From: Corbicula japonica
Taxonomy: Eukaryota; Mollusca; Bivalvia; Venerida; Cyrenidae
Assembly: GCA_038501625.1 (NCBI GenBank)
Contig: JAZAYU010000012.1
Coordinates: forward strand, 11,591,338-11,655,337
Length of the DNA stretch: 64,000 nt
Direction: 5' to 3'
This document shows positions 60,503 through 64,000 of the stretch, one piece after another (the first letter of the stretch is position 1; each line of letters begins with the position of its first letter). The notes below the pieces were generated by a model. The model did not search any database. It saw nothing but the letters and a program-made list of their open reading frames with translations, and had not been told where the DNA came from. Made by a program: the position numbers and the translations under genes.

Positions 60503-63500
60503 TTATTCATAATTCATGCTTCTTACAAAAGTCTCTTTTTTGCCTTTTTGGAATGATATCTTAAATGAAATTTCTGGCTCCCCGAACACTACACATCTCT
60601 CAAATATCTTATCCTCTACTAAACATCCATACGGTAGTGGTAATGCAAAAGAGGCTTCTTTGTGAATGGAACAATGGGAGGTCAAGGTCGGGATGCCGTC
60701 TGCTTGGCCGCAGGAATAAATTTCAAAAGGCTGTTCTTTGTCGTCCGCTCTTATTGGTTTATCTGTGTCCTTTACTTCAAAACCGGGCACAACCTTGGAG
60801 CCCGCTTTTATCAGGATTTCAAAATTGTTTTCACACATTTTAACACCATTTACATCTATTAGTTGTCCATCTGCATGTATTTTGTTATTGTAAGGAACGG
60901 TTGATTTGATCCCGTATGTGACTGGAACAATGCGGGATTTGACGAGATTTTTGTTGTGACCGTACAATACTGAACCTTTTAGTGCAAAACATTGACTTTC
61001 TTGTACAAATTCAACATGCGCGCTTTTCAATCGTTCTTTAATCAAGCCTTTAACAAGATCACTATCTGCCAGACCGCCTACAAGAATCACGCGAGATATA
61101 TTCTTGCCAGTTATGACTCCCTTTTGTAGAAGATCTTCGAGTTTGACTGCCAGGGAGTTGACCATGTAGCTGTACAACCCTTTGCTTGCTTCTGAATCTA
61201 TATGCAACTTTTCACCCAGAAGTTTGAAATGACCTCCAAAGTTTGGTGACTTTACAATTTCCGCTAGTTCGAAAATTCCGTGCAGCCCCTTATCCACAAC
61301 TGCCGACTTGAGTAATGCACTTGGCACAGTGAAGTCAAATTCTACCGGTTTTCCATCATTCACGGAAACTTTGCTCTCTTCATAGTTTCTGATAATTTGG
61401 TACCAGTCTCCAATATTCTCTTGCAACATACAATCAACCGACGAGGAGCCGAACAGTAGTGTAAGATAAGCTTTGAAGCTGTTATCGGCAGTGATAGCTC
61501 CCCAGTCTCCGCCGCACGGGGAACTTAGGGCATCAATACTGCCGTCCCCTAGAGACTCGTGCGCGGTGATGTCTGCTGTTCCTCCTGAAAAAAAGTCATG
61601 TTACTATAAATAAACACACATGCAAAAAAAACAAGAGAGGAATTGAGAGTTCTGTTTTTATATTGTTTATACTGGGAAGGCATAACCAATATATCTGGTT
61701 TTTGAAAAATATAAGGTAATCCATAATTTCATTTTAAAATACAACAGGTTGGCCATACTTTCATTTTGAAATACAACAGGTTGGCCATACTTTCATTTTG
61801 AAATACAACAGTTTGGGCATACTTTCATTTTGAAATACAACAGGTTGGCCATACTTTCATTTTGAAATACAACAGTTTGGGCATACTTTCATTCTGAAAT
61901 ACAACAGGTTGACCATACTTTCATTTTGAAATACAACAGGTTGGCCATACTTTCATTTTGAAATACAACAGTTTGGTCATACTGACATTTTGAAATACAA
62001 AAGGTTGGCCATAGTTTTATTTTGAAATACAACAGGTTGGCCATAATTCATTTTGAAATACAACAGATTTGCCATACTTTCATTTTGAAATACAACAGGT
62101 TGGCCATACTTTCATTTTGAAATACAACAGTTTGGTCATACTTACATTTTGAAATACAAAAGGTTGGCCACAGTTTTATTTTGAAATACAACAGGTTGGC
62201 CATGATTTCATTTTGAAATACAACAGATTTGCCATACTTTCATTTTTAAATACAACATGTTGGCCATACTTCCATTTTGAAATACAACATTTTGGCCATA
62301 CTTGCATTTTGAAATACTACAGACTGGACACTCTTTTATTTTGAAATACAACCAGTTGGCCATACTTCAATTTTGAAATACATCGGGTTGGCCCTACTTT
62401 CATTTTGAAGTAAAGCATGTTGGCGATATATGTTGAAATACAACATAGGATTATTAACAGTTTTGAGTAGTGATGTCACAATCGTGTTATCAAATCCAAA
62501 ATATAGTTTTTCGAAGACATAAGTTCTGCTTATAGAAGTTTTGGGATGCACATGTGACATTTTAGTGTCAGGTTATGGAAGATTTTAGATTCATGAAATC
62601 CGGCTGCGGTACCTTAGCTGTTTTCAAAGACTCCCTCCTCCCTGGTTAAATATGCCCGGCGTATAGCACCGGCACACGCACTGATATCCTTCTTCCTAAG
62701 TGAACCATTCCTTTTCTGGCGGGAAACCCTTATAATTTCCGAAACTTCGAGCATAGTTCGAAATTCGAACTCACAATCTTAATTGGTTAAGCGTAGGCAT
62801 ACCATAAACACACCCAAATGACAAAGCAATTATTGTCCTGTCAATTATTGTGACCTGCTTCCCTGTCTCTTACCTCCTAACTCAACCGTAATATATCTTG
62901 TAACCGGATTTCTAATACTGTGATGTTTACATGGCAACTACCGGTATTGTCTTATCAACTCTTACCTCCTAAATCAACCGTAATATATCTTGTACCCGGA
63001 TTTCTTATACTGTGATGTTTAGATGGCAACTACTGTTATTGTCTTATCCATCCTTACCTCCTTAATCGATCGTGATATATCTGGTACCCGGATTTCTTAC
63101 ACTGTGATGTTTAGATGGCAACTACTGTTATTGCCTTTTCCATCCTTACCTCCTAAATCAACTGTGATATATCTGGTACCGGGATTTTTGATACCGCTGA
63201 TGTTTACATGGCAACTACCGGTATTTTCTTATCAATCCTTACCTCCTAAATCAACCGTAATATATCTTGTACCCGGATTTCTTATACCGCTGATGTTTAG
63301 ATGCTGGCACCATAGCGAGCTTGCCTCGGATTCCAGAGCGAGTGTGAAGCCGCCCGGTGTCATACCAGCCTTTAAGAAAATGTAATTCAATGGAATCGTT
63401 TACAAGTCTCTTTCCTTCTTTAACAAAATACAAAATAAAAAAGCTTCTGCAGCAGCAACAGCAACAACAACAACGAGATTGCAATGTAAACGACTTTAAT

Positions 63501-64000
63501 AATATTGGTTACAGAAACCTAAATTGAATAAGGCGATTTAAGACCTCAATTTTCAACTTTTTAAGTAAATCACTTTTATAAGGATACGATTATTGTTAGA
63601 CTACCAGACCATTTCCACGACATGTACTTCTGCATACATGCTGCAGAAAACAAAGTAGTCTAGGAGTAGGCCATCGGACTCTAGATCCGGGTTCGAATCC
63701 CACCAGGGATGAAATTCCTCTTCAGTTTCCATAATCCATGGCGGGCGCGAATACTTGTTCAAACCCAAGAATAAGTCACCGAGCGTCTTTATTTTACCAG
63801 GTAGTTGAAAAACAGTTTTCACAGTCGGTGCGGAAAGAAAAACTTATAATAAAATGCGTAAAATACCTTTAAAGCCACCTCTCTCATGAACCATTTGGCT
63901 CTGTCATCAAAGATGGCGGGAACGAGTAGAACGAACCAAGCATCGTCCTCACCGTACGTGCCCGAGAACCGATTGATGGCACGCATGGCGTGGTTTTTCA
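60503..64000 (-). CDS. HSPA12: Heat shock protein 12-like (HSPA12A/B family), 3' part, truncated by window edge
   Basis: Exons in transcription order: beyond 64000 to 63867, 63243-63369 and 60503-61584. Phases match, giving 446 visible residues to the stop at 60503-60505. The first exon ends WFVLLVPAIFDDRAKWFMRE. The second reads AGMTPGGFTLALESEASSLW and ends in RYITVDLGG, which joins across the intron to GTADITAHE; VDLGGGTADIT is the second phosphate-binding motif of the actin-like ATPase fold. The third carries NISRVILVGGLADSDLV, the adenosine-binding motif. HSPA12 proteins are divergent Hsp70 relatives without the usual substrate-binding domain; bivalves have large expansions of them, linked to stress and immune responses (family knowledge). 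No frame break is seen. The N-terminal phosphate-1 motif is outside the window. Confidence 0.93.
61690..62430. repeat. 32-bp satellite, about 23 copies, in an HSPA12 intron
   Basis: Unit 'ttgaaatacaacaggttggc' followed by 'catactttcatt'. Higher-order structure is visible: variants 'cagtttgggcat', 'cagtttggtcat' and 'aaaaggttggcca' recur in the same order about every 5 units. The array degrades to the right. Confidence 0.95.
62874..63242. repeat. 92-bp tandem array duplicating an HSPA12 exon end and splice donor
   Basis: Four extra copies (exon-side edges at 62874, 62966, 63058 and 63150) of the last 40-50 bp of the exon at 63243-63369 plus its donor and adjoining intron. Each keeps 'cttacctcct', a gtaag donor on the minus strand, and still encodes versions of TRYITVDLGG. 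The copy at 63243 is taken as the real exon because only it continues to an acceptor. Confidence 0.9.
63448..63478. repeat. CAG/CAA trinucleotide tract
   Basis: Short 'gcagcagcaacagcaacaac' run in an HSPA12 intron. Confidence 0.85.
63650..63720 (+). repeat. tRNA-derived SINE fragment
   Basis: 'gtagtctaggagtaggcca' is A-box-like and 'gggttcgaatccc' contains an exact B box (GGTTCGANNCC) about 40 bp later. The acceptor stem does not pair, so this is a SINE head, not a tRNA gene. Confidence 0.6.

Noticed and set aside
63650..63720. Functional tRNA gene
   Set aside because: A- and B-box-like words are present, but the acceptor and anticodon stems do not pair convincingly.

Overview
The window reads as nuclear DNA of a marine invertebrate, most likely a bivalve mollusc. 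It is AT-rich, has long introns with GT-AG boundaries, and its proteins have close animal counterparts. It is densely packed with short inverted-repeat transposons and the 'tatgcccc...aaagtgggagg' and 'agctcacctt...aggtgagct' dispersed repeats that I associate with bivalve genomes. The phylum call is inference; no species marker is present.

Five protein genes can be assembled exon by exon. (1) COMMD6, minus strand, 1821-17536, nine coding exons, 220 aa. (2) CLN5, plus strand, 17644-22240, five exons, 342 aa. COMMD6 and CLN5 are head to head with 107 bp between start codons, a compact bidirectional promoter carrying a CCAAT box and E-box/M-box elements of the lysosomal TFEB/MITF type. (3) A centrin of the CETN1/2 type, minus strand, 24416-31785, five coding exons, 171 aa. 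(4) ABHD18, plus strand, 37606-54064, eleven coding exons plus one alternative exon, about 516 aa. (5) An HSPA12-type Hsp70-like protein, minus strand, 60503 to beyond 64000; the 3' portion is present and the 5' portion lies outside the window.

The genes do not form an operon or pathway. The clearest functional link is the shared promoter of CLN5 (lysosomal lipid/acyl enzyme) and COMMD6 (Commander endosomal recycling complex), both endolysosomal proteins.

The rest is introns and intergenic DNA built largely from mobile elements: roughly 27 copies of a TTAA-flanked, about 230-bp double-hairpin MITE (piggyBac-like ends), a second hairpin family, several hAT-like elements with recognisable target duplications, a longer inverted-repeat element in a COMMD6 intron, a decayed LINE at 33-34 kb, tRNA-like SINE pieces, and six tandem arrays. 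Two arrays have amplified an exon end together with its 5' splice site, one in ABHD18 and one in HSPA12. ABHD18 also has a tandemly duplicated 90-bp exon that looks mutually exclusive, and a 28-bp microexon. I did not find a clearly undescribed enzymatic system; the most notable signals are these exon/splice-site architectures and the MITE family.
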